A DNA stretch of 64,000 bases from an uncultured Fluviicola sp. (GCF_902168135.1 NZ_CABHOL010000024.1:124001-188000); one strand, 5' to 3'. Shown: positions 7,303 to 16,131, counted from the stretch's first letter. A program made the numbers and translations. The notes: generated from the sequence alone by a model not told the origin.

Positions 7303-8172
7303 ATGAAATACACCCTGACTCTTTTGTTTACCGCTCTTACGATTTTCACCTACGCACAGAAAACAAAATCCAAACTGGTCGCAGAAACAGCCAAACCCTT
7401 CGTACTCGGAGTGATCGACGAAATCCAGTCCAAAGAAATGGGGGAGAAGCGCATCGTAAATATCTACCTGCCGCAAGGATACAATCCCGCCGATTCTGTC
7501 AAATACCCGGTCATTTACCTCGTAGACGGCTCAGCCGACGAAGACTTTATCCATGTTGCCGGATTGCTCCAATTCTACAATTTCGAGTGGATCAACCAGG
7601 TGCCGAAATCTATTTTGGTGGGCATTGCAACCGTCGACAGACAGCGCGACCTTTCATTCCCAAGCACCCACGAAGACCAGGTGAAACGTTTTCCCACAAC
7701 CGGGCATTCCGATAAATTCATTGCATTTATTGAAAAAGAACTGCAGCCTTTCATGGCATCCAAATACAAAGCAAGTGCAGACAGAACCCTGATCGGGCAA
7801 TCGTTCGGCGGATTATTCGCAACAACCGTCCTGTTAAACAAACCTGAACTATTCAACCGTTACATCATCATCAGTCCCAGCTTGTGGTGGGACTACGGTT
7901 CCCTGCTAAATGTGGATTCCAAACTTCTTTCGGAAAACTACGACAAGCCCACAGATATTTACGTGGGTGTCGGAAAAGAAGGATTGACACCAACCGATCC
8001 TGCACGGGTCATGGAAGTAGATGCTAACCTTTTGGCTGATAAATTAAAAGGAGCAAAGAACCCGCATGTGAAAGTACATTTCGATTACCTGCCGCTGGAA
8101 AATCATGCAACGATCATGCACCAGGCAGTTATGAATGCATTTAAGCTGTTGTACCCGGCACCGAAAGAATAA
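7303..8172 (+). CDS. Secreted alpha/beta-hydrolase esterase (esterase D / IroE-BesA type)
   Basis: The 289-residue protein has a signal peptide (MKYTLTLLFTALTIFTYAQ). The hydrolase core reads RIVNIYLPQGYNP, PVIYLVDG, then a nucleophile elbow GQSFGG with Ser167, and a late HAT motif with His268 as the probable general base. SPSLWW after strand 6 is typical of the Fes/IroE/esterase D-like group, which hydrolyses ester bonds in siderophores or thioesters. The substrate here is unknown; no siderophore genes are nearby. A GNAT acetyltransferase starts 29 bases downstream and may share the transcript. Confidence 0.82.
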   Translation: MKYTLTLLFTALTIFTYAQKTKSKLVAETAKPFVLGVIDEIQSKEMGEKRIVNIYLPQGYNPADSVKYPVIYLVDGSADEDFIHVAGLLQFYNFEWINQVPKSILVGIATVDRQRDLSFPSTHEDQVKRFPTTGHSDKFIAFIEKELQPFMASKYKASADRTLIGQSFGGLFATTVLLNKPELFNRYIIISPSLWWDYGSLLNVDSKLLSENYDKPTDIYVGVGKEGLTPTDPARVMEVDANLLADKLKGAKNPHVKVHFDYLPLENHATIMHQAVMNAFKLLYPAPKE

Positions 8173-8201
8173 GCGGGTATGAACGTTCTCAAATCCAAAA
8201 A

Positions 8202-8720
8202 ATGGAACAATTAATCATACGTCCGGCTTCTATTAGTGACTTGGGCTTAGTACAGCAAATCGGAAGAGAAACTTTTTACGAAACCTTTGCCGACAGCAAC
8301 TCGGAAGCAGATATGCAGGAATACCTGGACAAAAGCTTTAACGCTGAGAAGATTGCCTCGGAACTCACGAATCCCGATTCCCATTTCTTCCTGGCAATGG
8401 AAAATGAAACACCGATCGGGTATATGAAATTGAATACCGGTGCTGCGCAAACAGAAATCCGGGATGCTGTCTCGATAGAGATTGAGCGGATCTATGTGAA
8501 AAGCGATTTTCACGGCAAAAAAGTAGGACAACTCCTTTACGACAAAGCATTGGAAACCGCCCTTGAGCTGGAAAAGGAATACATCTGGCTCGGAGTATGG
8601 GAAGAAAACCCGAAAGCCATCCGCTTTTATGAAAAGAACGGTTTCGAAGCCTTTGATAAGCACGTTTTCGTTGTTGGAACAGACGAACAGATCGATATTC
8701 TGATGAAAAAAATGGTATAA
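8202..8720 (+). CDS. GNAT family N-acetyltransferase
   Basis: The 172-residue protein opens with IIRPASISDLGLVQQIG, and has motif A as SIEIERIYVKSDFHGKKVGQ, the acetyl-CoA pyrophosphate-binding loop (HGKKVG), then WLGVWEENPKAIRFYEKNGF. This is the complete core of a Gcn5-related acetyltransferase of the PA4866/YhbS-like kind, which acetylates amines of small molecules, peptides or proteins. Its substrate is not evident. It follows the esterase gene closely in the same direction. Confidence 0.88.
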   Translation: MEQLIIRPASISDLGLVQQIGRETFYETFADSNSEADMQEYLDKSFNAEKIASELTNPDSHFFLAMENETPIGYMKLNTGAAQTEIRDAVSIEIERIYVKSDFHGKKVGQLLYDKALETALELEKEYIWLGVWEENPKAIRFYEKNGFEAFDKHVFVVGTDEQIDILMKKMV

Positions 8721-8784
8721 TTACGTCCGTCAGCTGACCGAACGAATTACAAATTAGTTTCAATCCTCATTCCCGCTCTCATTC

Positions 8785-10155
8785 TCATTCTGTTAATTCA
8801 TAAACCGAGTTCAATTCCGGTATTATGCTGTCGTAATCGTAAACTTCTTTTAGTTTGTCTTTTAAAGCAAGGGCACCTTCCGGTTCGCCGTGCACAATGA
8901 AGATTTTCTCCGGTTTTTTATCCAGGCCACCGGCCCATTGGATCAATTCGTTTTGATCGGCATGCGCAGATAAGCCTTCTACCTGCGTACAAGTTGCATT
9001 TACCGTCCAATATTTCCCCCGCATTTTAATCTCCCGGGTGCCTTCCAGCAATGCTCTTCCACGCGTGCCTTCTCCCTGGTATCCTACCATCAGGATCGTT
9101 GCTGATTTTTGACCGAGGTAATGCTCAAAATAGGTGAGAACCCTTCCACCGGTTGCCATGCCTGATGCGGCAAGGATGATTTTGGGTGTTTCATTCGCCG
9201 CCAGCTGAAGCGTTTCCTGCTGCTTGCTCACCACCTTTATTTCACGGAGGATAGCTTTCAATTCGCGCGGAGCTAACTTATGCCAGGGATGGTATTTGGA
9301 AAAGATCTGCAGCACACTTTTCCCCATGGGACTGTCCATGTAAACGGGTAAATCCGGGATCAGTCCTTCCTGTTTTAATTTCCATAAATAGAACATGAGA
9401 AGCTGTGCGCGTTCTACAGCAAAAACAGGCACAATGATCGTTCCGTGTTTGCTGGCGGCTTCCCGGATAATAGTGGAAAGCTGTACCTCCGGATTCGAAG
9501 GATGGAGACGTCCGCCATAAGTGGATTCAATAAAGAGAATGTCTGCTGACTCCGGTCTGTGTGTGGGAAACAGCAGAGGATCTTCCTGCCTTCCGATATC
9601 TCCTGAAAACACCATTAATTTACCGGCAGCCTTCAGTTCTATAAAGGTGGCACCGAGAATATGCCCGTTGTACCGGAAACGAAAAGTAAATGCATCGGAA
9701 ACGCGGATCCATTTATCAAGTGGTTCACTCTGAAACAAAGGAAACACAGCTTCCGCTTCCGCAGTTGTATAAAGCGGCTTGGCAGGACTGTGCTTACTGT
9801 AGCCGAATCGGTTGGCACGTTCTGCATCTTCTTCCTGGATCTTGGCACTGTCGAGCAAAATTAAACGGGCAATTTCAATGGTAGGCTCCGTGGCAAAAAT
9901 GGTTCCTTTGAATCCCTGTTTGACCAGTAACGGAAGGTAACCCACATGGTCCAGGTGTCCGTGGCTGAGAACCACACCGTCCAGGGATGAAACATCAAAA
10001 GGCAAAGACTGCCAGTTGAGTAAGCGCAGTTCTTTCAACCCCTGGAACAATCCGCAATCGATCAGCAGTTTATTTCCGGAATATTCTACCAGGTATTTGG
10101 AGCCTGTAACGGTTGAAGCAGCTCCGAAAAATTGGACTTTCAAATTGTTTTTCAT
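8785..10155 (-). CDS. Beta-CASP metallo-beta-lactamase-fold hydrolase (RNase-like)
   Basis: The 456-residue protein has the metal-binding motif SHGHLDHVGY (His65, His67, Asp69, His70), a second Asp in VFSGDIGR, the beta-CASP cap (SADILFIESTYG, GMATGGRVLTYF), and the final histidine motifs EGLSAHADQ and IFIVHGEPEG. This is the full set for the Ysh1/CPSF73-like bacterial family, whose known members are ribonucleases or are involved in RNA processing. It has no signal peptide. Its start codon overlaps the 3' end of the ATP-cone gene by four bases, so the two are translationally coupled. It is the last gene of the leftward stress cluster. Confidence 0.9.
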   Translation of the reverse strand: MKNNLKVQFFGAASTVTGSKYLVEYSGNKLLIDCGLFQGLKELRLLNWQSLPFDVSSLDGVVLSHGHLDHVGYLPLLVKQGFKGTIFATEPTIEIARLILLDSAKIQEEDAERANRFGYSKHSPAKPLYTTAEAEAVFPLFQSEPLDKWIRVSDAFTFRFRYNGHILGATFIELKAAGKLMVFSGDIGRQEDPLLFPTHRPESADILFIESTYGGRLHPSNPEVQLSTIIREAASKHGTIIVPVFAVERAQLLMFYLWKLKQEGLIPDLPVYMDSPMGKSVLQIFSKYHPWHKLAPRELKAILREIKVVSKQQETLQLAANETPKIILAASGMATGGRVLTYFEHYLGQKSATILMVGYQGEGTRGRALLEGTREIKMRGKYWTVNATCTQVEGLSAHADQNELIQWAGGLDKKPEKIFIVHGEPEGALALKDKLKEVYDYDSIIPELNSVYELTE

Positions 10156-11021
10156 GGTTTTCGTGTGTTAACAGGTGAGTGGATAAGTGGTTTGCAAAGG
10201 TCTTCAGCTTCTCTCAATATACGAGCGGTCCGTGTCGGTTTCATACCCATGGATTTCAGCAACTCGGGTCTTTTCAATAAGTTGCTGCACAAGATCACAT
10301 CTTTTTCCAGCAGTTTTTGCTTTTCCGCCGCGGAAAGCGTTGTCAGACAGGTTACCGGGTAAAGCCCGTGTTTGTCAATACGGTCTTTCAATCCATTTTT
10401 GAAGGGGTGGTTCCATCCCAGCAGGTTCAATCCGGAACAGCCTGCATATTGCAGCGCATCAGCCGAAAACCGGGTATTGGTAATGATAAGTCCTTTCAGC
10501 TGTTTGGAGTTTTTGTTTTTGCTTTCCCGGAATGCCAGGATATCGTTAAAGCGTGCGTGGATGTATAGCGGGATCTTTACATTGCAGGAGATTCCCTGCT
10601 GATTGTGGTATTTACATTCTACCACCAGCTGCTCGTTATCTTTTTCTCCCACGACATCAATTTCGTGTGTTACACATTTTCCCTGAAAGAACTGATTGGT
10701 TTTTGTGGCATATCCTTCTGTCTTTAGTAATTCGGCCATGTATTTTTCAAAAGGAAATCCGGAAGGTCCCAGTTCCATAATGGCAAATTTCAAATGGTAA
10801 CGTGCCGCCTGGTTCCTTGATGCAGATTTTAACAGTGAAAATGCTATTTTATAGATCGACCGTGTGGTCATTCCTTCGTGAAGGTGTTTGTATACTTCAT
10901 CAATGATTAGATCGATTTGCTTCTCATCTGCTCCTGAGCTGCGTAGTGATGCCCTGACTTTTTCTTCGGAAAAGACGCTTTTCTCACCGGAAGCTTTGAT
11001 AATTGAGATCGGATTTTTCAT
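10152..11021 (-). CDS. ATP-cone domain fused to a Mrr-like nuclease domain
   Basis: Residues about 4-90 form an ATP-cone, the nucleotide-sensing module best known from ribonucleotide reductase (ISIIKASGEKSVFSEEKV, then YKHLHEGMTTRSIYKIAF). Residues about 95-210 form a restriction-endonuclease-like core with Glu120, Asp122, then the E-x-K pair Glu135 and Lys137 in VVECKYH. A helical tail (residues about 240-280, KRPELLKSMGMKPT) resembles a helix-hairpin-helix. The combination suggests a nuclease controlled by ATP/dATP level. It sits directly upstream of and overlaps the beta-CASP gene. Target (DNA or RNA) is not known. It is not flanked by a methylase, so it is unlikely to be a classical restriction enzyme. 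Confidence 0.8.
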   Translation of the reverse strand: MKNPISIIKASGEKSVFSEEKVRASLRSSGADEKQIDLIIDEVYKHLHEGMTTRSIYKIAFSLLKSASRNQAARYHLKFAIMELGPSGFPFEKYMAELLKTEGYATKTNQFFQGKCVTHEIDVVGEKDNEQLVVECKYHNQQGISCNVKIPLYIHARFNDILAFRESKNKNSKQLKGLIITNTRFSADALQYAGCSGLNLLGWNHPFKNGLKDRIDKHGLYPVTCLTTLSAAEKQKLLEKDVILCSNLLKRPELLKSMGMKPTRTARILREAEDLCKPLIHSPVNTRKP

Positions 11022-11025
11022 GAAT

Positions 11026-11814
11026 TTATCGGTTGTGTTTAAGATTGGAAAGAAGCAGGTAGCAGCTGATTAAGGCTAAAATAAGGATAAACCACGTAAA
11101 TTCCGAAGGAGTATTCTTGCCGTGTTCTCTGAGGAAAAGCATCAATACCACAATTGTTGCCTGCATCAATGCCGAAAAGGTAAGTATAACGGGTGCCAGG
11201 AAATATCCCAGTTTATGGTTCCTGATCAATAAAATACCACCGATGAAAATCCCCGGTAGCACCATGGAAAGGTCCAGTACATGGACGGGGTTGGTGGGAA
11301 GCATTTCAAGATCCTTCGGTGCATGTTTGAATAAAATGGCCGGAAGGATATCTGCGAGCCATAAACCGGCAAAAAGTAATGAAATGAAGATAAAATAACC
11401 GCCCGTTAACTGGTGGTGGAAAGTATGTGTTTTCGGAGGAGTGTATTTTCCGCGGTAGGAATAGAGAAAAAAGATCACTGAAAAACAAGTTAGCGCCAGA
11501 ATACCCACGTAAAAAAGGAACAGTCGGTTGAACCGGATATCAAAACAGTATATGAGGAAGACGTAGATGAAATAACAGCTGATCCCGGTCCAGATCAGGC
11601 CGAAATAGTTTTCTCTACTGCTGATTAGCAGGGAACTCAGGAGATAGAACGGAATGATATACAGATTGATCAGGTCTTGTCCCTGGGCCTGGGCCGTCCA
11701 AAGTTCAGTTTCTCCGTCATACACCCCCGATGAAAACAGACCCTGCCAGCTCGTCAAACAGATCAGTACTGTAATGAGCAGGGAGAATATCTTTAGTGTT
11801 CTTAACTGTTTCAT
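11026..11814 (-). CDS. Polytopic membrane protein of unknown function
   Basis: The 262-residue protein has about seven or eight hydrophobic segments (for example FSLLITVLICLTSW, LFLFYVGILALTCFSVIFF and FTWFILILALISCYLLLS). A loop near residues 25-45 (SSGVYDGETELWTAQAQG) resembles one seen in other Bacteroidota membrane proteins of unknown role. There is a His-rich turn TFHHQ at about 134-138. The gene ends four bases before the ATP-cone gene start, so the two are probably co-transcribed. No transporter or enzyme family was recognised. Confidence 0.75.
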   Translation of the reverse strand: MKQLRTLKIFSLLITVLICLTSWQGLFSSGVYDGETELWTAQAQGQDLINLYIIPFYLLSSLLISSRENYFGLIWTGISCYFIYVFLIYCFDIRFNRLFLFYVGILALTCFSVIFFLYSYRGKYTPPKTHTFHHQLTGGYFIFISLLFAGLWLADILPAILFKHAPKDLEMLPTNPVHVLDLSMVLPGIFIGGILLIRNHKLGYFLAPVILTFSALMQATIVVLMLFLREHGKNTPSEFTWFILILALISCYLLLSNLKHNR

Positions 11815-11868
11815 TCTGATAGGGTTATTGGTGCTGAATAAAGCTGAATTGAGTATAGAGAATTTCTT

Positions 11869-12273
11869 TCAATCCCTGTCCTGGTAATATTCCGGCTCAT
11901 CCGGTTCGATGCTTTTGCTCAGGAATTCGCCCTCCGAATTTTGTTCCGCCAGCGTCCAGTTATCCGTTAAGATTGTTTCCAGCCAAAGCTTCCCCGATTT
12001 ACGGAATATCTGTACGCCAAGTCCCAGTTTCGTCCAAAGAAGTTCTTCCAGTTCGGAAACTTTCATATCCGGGGTGATGTACAATTCCTCGGTGTAGTGT
12101 GTATTTCGACACTCTTTGAGCGTAGTTTCCTTCGGGACCAGGAAATTCAGCGAAGAAGCTTCACCCGGCTGATGTCGTTTCGAAAAGAATTCGATTTTTA
12201 AAAAAGGAAAAAGGGTATTGAAAGAATTTCGAATGTCTGAAATGCTTTGCTGGTCATTGAGAGTTATTTTCAT
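11869..12273 (-). CDS. Small conserved-looking hypothetical protein
   Basis: The 134-residue soluble protein has no signal peptide. Visible features are MKITLNDQQSISDIRNSFN at the start and LWLETILTDNWTLAEQNSEG near residues 95-115. It ends in an acidic tail (EPDEPEYYQDRD). It lies within the leftward cluster between the universal stress protein and the membrane protein. Conservation in similar Bacteroidota clusters is likely but was not checked. Function unknown. Confidence 0.7.
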   Translation of the reverse strand: MKITLNDQQSISDIRNSFNTLFPFLKIEFFSKRHQPGEASSLNFLVPKETTLKECRNTHYTEELYITPDMKVSELEELLWTKLGLGVQIFRKSGKLWLETILTDNWTLAEQNSEGEFLSKSIEPDEPEYYQDRD

Positions 12274-12290
12274 GGAATGTGAATTAAAAA

Positions 12291-13112
12291 TTATTCGTGT
12301 AAGATTAATAAAGGAACCTGGCTGTGGAAGGTCATTGCCTTGGTAATCGGTTCACGGAAAATACGTCCGATCAGGGAATGTTTCCTGGAAACAATTGCTA
12401 CCATATCGATCCCTTGCTTTGTGACAAATTGATTGATTCCCTGTACCACATCCGGGTGTCGGACTTCAAAAAAAGTATGGTGGATTTGTTTAAGAGCTTT
12501 TTCCAGTCTGAAACTTTCTGCCATTTGCCCGAAAGTGGGCATGGTTTCGGCTTCACTGAAAATATTCAGGATGCAAACGTGGGACTTAAATTTTCGTGCC
12601 AGTTGTTTCAGAGGTTTCAGGACCACCTGGTCATCTGTTTCGGAAAAATCTACTGCAAGTACCACTTTTTCCGGTATCCTGAAACGGATGTCTTTTCCAA
12701 TGACCATTACCGGGACCCCGGTTTTCCGGATCAGTGCTGAAGCAGTACTGCCAAGTATTCGCTCCTGGATATAACCGATCCCCTGTGATCCTGCTACGAT
12801 TAAGTCAATCTTATGGGTATCGGCATATGTGCCGATAGCAGAGGCGGTGTCTCCGGTAAGTGCTTCACAAGTTATTTTCAGCTCCGGGTTTGTGCGCTCA
12901 ATAAGACTTTTCAGTTCTTCCAGGTTTTGGAGAACATCCTCTTTAAGCAGTTCTTCTACAGGAACAATCGGGGAATCTGCTGTAAATACCGGAACAGTAT
13001 AAATGTGTATCAACTCCATTTCTGCACCTAAATGTTTCGCCAGTTCAATGGCATAGTTCAATGCATTTCCGGATTGCTTCGAAAAATCTGTCGGAACGAG
13101 TATTTTTTTCAT
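12291..13112 (-). CDS. Tandem-domain universal stress protein
   Basis: The 273-residue protein has two UspA-like domains. The first (residues 1-150) opens MKKILVPTDFSKQSGNALNY and ends with the nucleotide-binding G-x2-G-x9-G(S/T) pattern in GSQGIGYIQERILGSTASA. The second (about 155-273) opens EKVVLAVDFSETDDQ but has a degenerate loop (SRKHSLIGRIF), so probably only the first domain binds ATP. Such proteins are induced by starvation, low oxygen and other stress. It lies three bases downstream of the DoxX-like gene in the leftward cluster. Confidence 0.9.
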   Translation of the reverse strand: MKKILVPTDFSKQSGNALNYAIELAKHLGAEMELIHIYTVPVFTADSPIVPVEELLKEDVLQNLEELKSLIERTNPELKITCEALTGDTASAIGTYADTHKIDLIVAGSQGIGYIQERILGSTASALIRKTGVPVMVIGKDIRFRIPEKVVLAVDFSETDDQVVLKPLKQLARKFKSHVCILNIFSEAETMPTFGQMAESFRLEKALKQIHHTFFEVRHPDVVQGINQFVTKQGIDMVAIVSRKHSLIGRIFREPITKAMTFHSQVPLLILHE

Positions 13113-13115
13113 GTT

Positions 13116-13541
13116 TCAATGATGAATGAATAAATGATCAAGCGTAAAAAAGTGCCATTCCAGCGGGGTCAGTAATAGGAGCAAGAGCAGTGCTAGCCTC
13201 GGAAATACATGGCGTGTGTCCCAAAGCGGCAGGTTCATCCCAAAACCGATCCCGGTAATAATCAGGTTGAGCCCAAGCAGGTAAAGCGAAAAGAATTCGA
13301 ACATCCCGAAAATCAGCAGAAATCCGCATAGCAATGCTGTGAAAGAGGTAAACTGAGCGGTTAGTGCGGTTAGGAATCTCGGAATGCCTTTCGGACCGAA
13401 TTTTTCCTGGTACGTATCAGTTACCTGTTTCAAACCGATCTTAAATACCGCATCGTAACCCTGGAAAAAGAACAAGAATCCCAGGAATATCCGTGCAACA
13501 CTGGTACCAATCGCGAAATGATAATTTTCAAAAAGTTCCAT
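13116..13541 (-). CDS. DoxX-like four-helix membrane protein
   Basis: The protein has about 141 residues from the preferred start MELFENYHFAIGTS; a start six codons upstream at 13559 is also possible. The N-terminal helix VARIFLGFLFFFQGYDAVFK is typical of the DoxX/SURF4 superfamily and is followed by three more hydrophobic segments. Family members are often tied to redox or terminal oxidase functions. It is the first gene of the leftward stress cluster and is transcribed away from the PAS kinase gene, with FNR-like sites between. Confidence 0.68.
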   Translation of the reverse strand: MELFENYHFAIGTSVARIFLGFLFFFQGYDAVFKIGLKQVTDTYQEKFGPKGIPRFLTALTAQFTSFTALLCGFLLIFGMFEFFSLYLLGLNLIITGIGFGMNLPLWDTRHVFPRLALLLLLLLTPLEWHFFTLDHLFIHH

Positions 13542-13608
13542 GACTTTGATTTTGAACAAAAGTAGCGGAAACAGCCCGGGAGGGAAATGAGGCTTATCAA
13601 CAAGGAAT

Positions 13609-13622
13609 GTGATCTATATCAG
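13609..13622. promoter_or_regulatory. FNR-like palindrome in the divergent promoter region
   Basis: GTGAT-CTAT-ATCAG resembles the Crp/FNR-family site TTGAT-N4-ATCAA, keeping the TGAT/ATCA core with 4-base spacing. It lies about 70 bases upstream of the DoxX-like start. The nearby regulator at 14990-16048 has a Crp/FNR DNA-binding domain, which makes it the natural candidate to bind here; this is inference. Confidence 0.45.
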
Positions 13623-13744
13623 TGTTGGTTTTCAATAGAGAAAAGGTCTGTTGTTCCCGATTGGATGTATTTTAGGCAGGAACATGATCAGTGTCATTAA
13701 AAATGATGACGAAAATCATCTTTTCCGGAATGCCCGGTTTTTAC

Positions 13745-13763
13745 TTTTGATCTCTTGTCAAAA
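13745..13763. promoter_or_regulatory. Inverted repeat TTTTGA-N7-TCAAAA before the kinase gene
   Basis: The arms are perfect. The repeat overlaps the most upstream possible kinase start codon, which argues for a start further downstream (13778 or 13799). A small hairpin GATGA-CGAAAA-TCATC lies at about 13706-13721 in the same 200-bp region. Confidence 0.4.
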
Positions 13764-13777
13764 TGTGTATATTCGTT

Positions 13778-14980
13778 ATGGACTATGAACTGAGAAGAAT
13801 GGAAAGCAAAGAAGGGATTGATGCCCTGTTTTTACATGCTACTGAAGGGATCCTGGTAACGGATTCCGAAGGGCGGATAACACGCATTAATCCAAGTGCC
13901 GAAAAGTTATTCGGGTACGAAGGGGGTGAACTTACCGGAAAGAAGATCGAAACACTGGTGCCTTCCAGGTTTAATCATCAGCACCAAAAAAACCGTGCTG
14001 ATTATGCAGCACATCCGCATGCAAGAGCTATGGGAGCAGGCATGGATCTGTTCGCGTTGAAAAAAGACGGCTCGGAATTCCCGGTGGAAATAAGTTTAAG
14101 TCCTTACAGCAGTGAAGAAGGAAATTTTGTCATAGCATTTATCGTGGATATTTCCCAGCGGAAAGAGGCGGAAATCAGGCTCAGGAACTACTCCGAAGAC
14201 CTGGAAAAACAAGTGAAGAACCGCACCCTTGTCCTCGAAGAAGCTATTAAGGAATTGGAAAGGACCAAAAAAGAACTGGATGCTTCCCTGGTAAAAGAAA
14301 AGGAACTCAATGAAATGAAGTCCAGGTTTGTATCCATGGCTTCACATGAATTCCGCACACCGCTTACAACCATGATGTCTTCGCTTTCGCTGGTGAGTAA
14401 GTACAACGAGCGTAATGACGGTGAAAACCACTCGAAACACGTGGATAAGATTAAAAAGTCTATTGTTAACCTGACAGATATTCTAAATGATTTCCTGTCT
14501 GTTTCCAAACTCGAGGAAGGAAAAGTTGAAAATGTTCCGGAAGAAATGGACCTGGAGCAGTTCCTGCTGGATATCAGTTCGGAAATGCAGGGTATGTTGA
14601 CAGAAACACAAACCATTAAGCTGGTATATTCCGGAGAACGAAAAGTTTGGCTTGATCCTAAACTACTGCGTAATATCCTGTTCAATTTAATTTCAAATGC
14701 CATCAAGTTCTCTCCCGGCGAGGCTGAAGTAGAATTGGATGTTCGGGTGAGCGGTCAGGAATTATCGCTTTCCGTAAAAGATCAGGGGATAGGTATCAGT
14801 GAGGAAGATCAGCGCCACCTCTTTGAACGCTTCTTCCGTGGCGGAAATGCTACTCATATACAAGGAACCGGGCTTGGGTTAAACATTGTTTCCAAATATG
14901 TCGAATTGATGAATGGAAAAGTAGCCATCCAAAGTGCTCAGAATGAAGGAACAACCGTTACATTAACAATACCTTTTTAA
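13778..14980 (+). CDS. PAS-domain sensor histidine kinase
   Basis: The cytoplasmic kinase has about 400 residues and no membrane segment. A PAS domain (ATEGILVTDSEGRITRINP ... ALKKDGSEFPVEISLSPY ... IVDISQRKEAE) is followed by a coiled coil, a HisKA domain with the phosphorylated histidine in SHEFRTPLTT, and a HATPase domain with N box (NLISNAIKFSPG), G1 box (DQGIG) and G2 box (GTGLGLN). The PAS has the FixL-like 'KDGSEFP' turn; heme binding cannot be judged. It is followed nine bases later by its probable partner, the receiver-Crp regulator. Starts at 13763, 13778 or 13799 are all possible; 13778 was chosen to leave the palindrome free. Confidence 0.85.
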   Translation: MDYELRRMESKEGIDALFLHATEGILVTDSEGRITRINPSAEKLFGYEGGELTGKKIETLVPSRFNHQHQKNRADYAAHPHARAMGAGMDLFALKKDGSEFPVEISLSPYSSEEGNFVIAFIVDISQRKEAEIRLRNYSEDLEKQVKNRTLVLEEAIKELERTKKELDASLVKEKELNEMKSRFVSMASHEFRTPLTTMMSSLSLVSKYNERNDGENHSKHVDKIKKSIVNLTDILNDFLSVSKLEEGKVENVPEEMDLEQFLLDISSEMQGMLTETQTIKLVYSGERKVWLDPKLLRNILFNLISNAIKFSPGEAEVELDVRVSGQELSLSVKDQGIGISEEDQRHLFERFFRGGNATHIQGTGLGLNIVSKYVELMNGKVAIQSAQNEGTTVTLTIPF

Positions 14981-14989
14981 AGACAGGCT

Positions 14990-16048
14990 ATGAAAAAAAT
15001 ACTTCTTATCGAAGACAACCGGGATATTCGGGAAAACACTGCGGAAATATTGGAACTTGCACAATACACCGTGTTTACCGCCGAAAATGGAAAAGAAGGA
15101 GTGCAGACTGCCTTAAAAGAACTTCCCGACCTGATTATCTGTGATATTATGATGCCGGTACTGGACGGATACGGAGTACTGCACCTGCTTTCCAAGAACG
15201 AAATAACAGCAGGCATTCCCTTTATCTTCCTGACGGCAAAAGCGGATCGGGGGGATGTCCGCAAAGGAATGTCGCTCGGAGCGGATGATTATTTGACAAA
15301 ACCTTTTAACGACCAGGAACTGCTGAGTGCTATCGAAACCCGTTTAAATAAAAACGAGCTGCTTAGAAAACAATTCTCCCAAAGTATGGAAGGTGTCAAT
15401 CATTTTTTGAATGAAGCCAAAGGTTTTGATTCCTTAAAACAATTATCCGAATCGAGAGAACTGAGGTTGTTCCGAAAAAAAGAGGTGATCTTTCACGAAG
15501 GAACTTACCCGCGGGGCATTTATTTTATCGAAAAGGGTAAGGTGAAGATCTATCAAAAGAATGACCAGGGAAAGGAATTGATCAGTACACTGCACAAGGC
15601 CGGTGATTTTTTTGGTTTTCTTTCCTTGTTAAAAGATGAACCTTATATCCATTCCGCAGGTGCATTGGAAGATACGGAACTCTACATGATCCCGCGGGAT
15701 GATTTTTTCGCATTGATATACCGGAATGCCGAAGTTGCCAGGAAATTTATAGAACTGCTCTCAAACAATCTGCTGGAGAATGAACAGCAATTGATGAACC
15801 TGGCCTACAATTCAGTACGTAAGCGGGTAGCAGAAGCTTTGGTAAAATTGTCAGATACCTACAAGCATGAAAACGATCAGCAGTTCAGTATGCCTGTTTC
15901 GCGGGAAGACCTGTCAAACCTGGTTGGTACGGCTAAGGAAACGGTAATCCGCACCCTGAGTGATTTTAAAGAAGAAAAGTACATCGAAATTTCAGGAAGC
16001 ACCATCACTATTCTGGATTACAACAAATTGGTCGGTATGAAAAATTGA
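14990..16048 (+). CDS. Response regulator with Crp/FNR effector domain
   Basis: The 352-residue protein starts with a receiver domain (LLIEDNRDIRENT; phospho-acceptor Asp in LIICDIMMPVLDGYG; Thr in FLTAKAD; Lys in LTKPFN). A cyclic-nucleotide-binding-like fold (about residues 160-270: VIFHEGTYPRGIYFIEKGKV) follows, then a Crp-type helix-turn-helix (VSREDLSNLVGTAKETVIR). The effector domain lacks an obvious FNR cysteine cluster. The fusion places a Crp/FNR-type output under phosphorelay control from the adjacent PAS kinase. It probably regulates the divergent stress cluster, where FNR-like sites occur. The domain call is sure; the regulon is inferred. Confidence 0.9.
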   Translation: MKKILLIEDNRDIRENTAEILELAQYTVFTAENGKEGVQTALKELPDLIICDIMMPVLDGYGVLHLLSKNEITAGIPFIFLTAKADRGDVRKGMSLGADDYLTKPFNDQELLSAIETRLNKNELLRKQFSQSMEGVNHFLNEAKGFDSLKQLSESRELRLFRKKEVIFHEGTYPRGIYFIEKGKVKIYQKNDQGKELISTLHKAGDFFGFLSLLKDEPYIHSAGALEDTELYMIPRDDFFALIYRNAEVARKFIELLSNNLLENEQQLMNLAYNSVRKRVAEALVKLSDTYKHENDQQFSMPVSREDLSNLVGTAKETVIRTLSDFKEEKYIEISGSTITILDYNKLVGMKN

Positions 16049-16100
16049 TCCTGCCTGAAGTATAGTAACTGAACAAGAAGTAAAAGACGCAATGATACAG

Positions 16101-16131
16101 GGAGCATCCATTTGGATGCTCTTTTTTTTTG
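16101..16131 (+). terminator. Intrinsic terminator after the receiver-Crp gene
   Basis: GAGCATCC-ATTT-GGATGCTC is a perfect 8-bp stem followed by a run of nine T. It closes the kinase-regulator operon. Confidence 0.88.

Noticed and set aside
10152-11021. The Mrr-like nuclease as a restriction enzyme
   Set aside because: There is no methylase or specificity gene nearby, and the ATP-cone and operon context point to a stress role.
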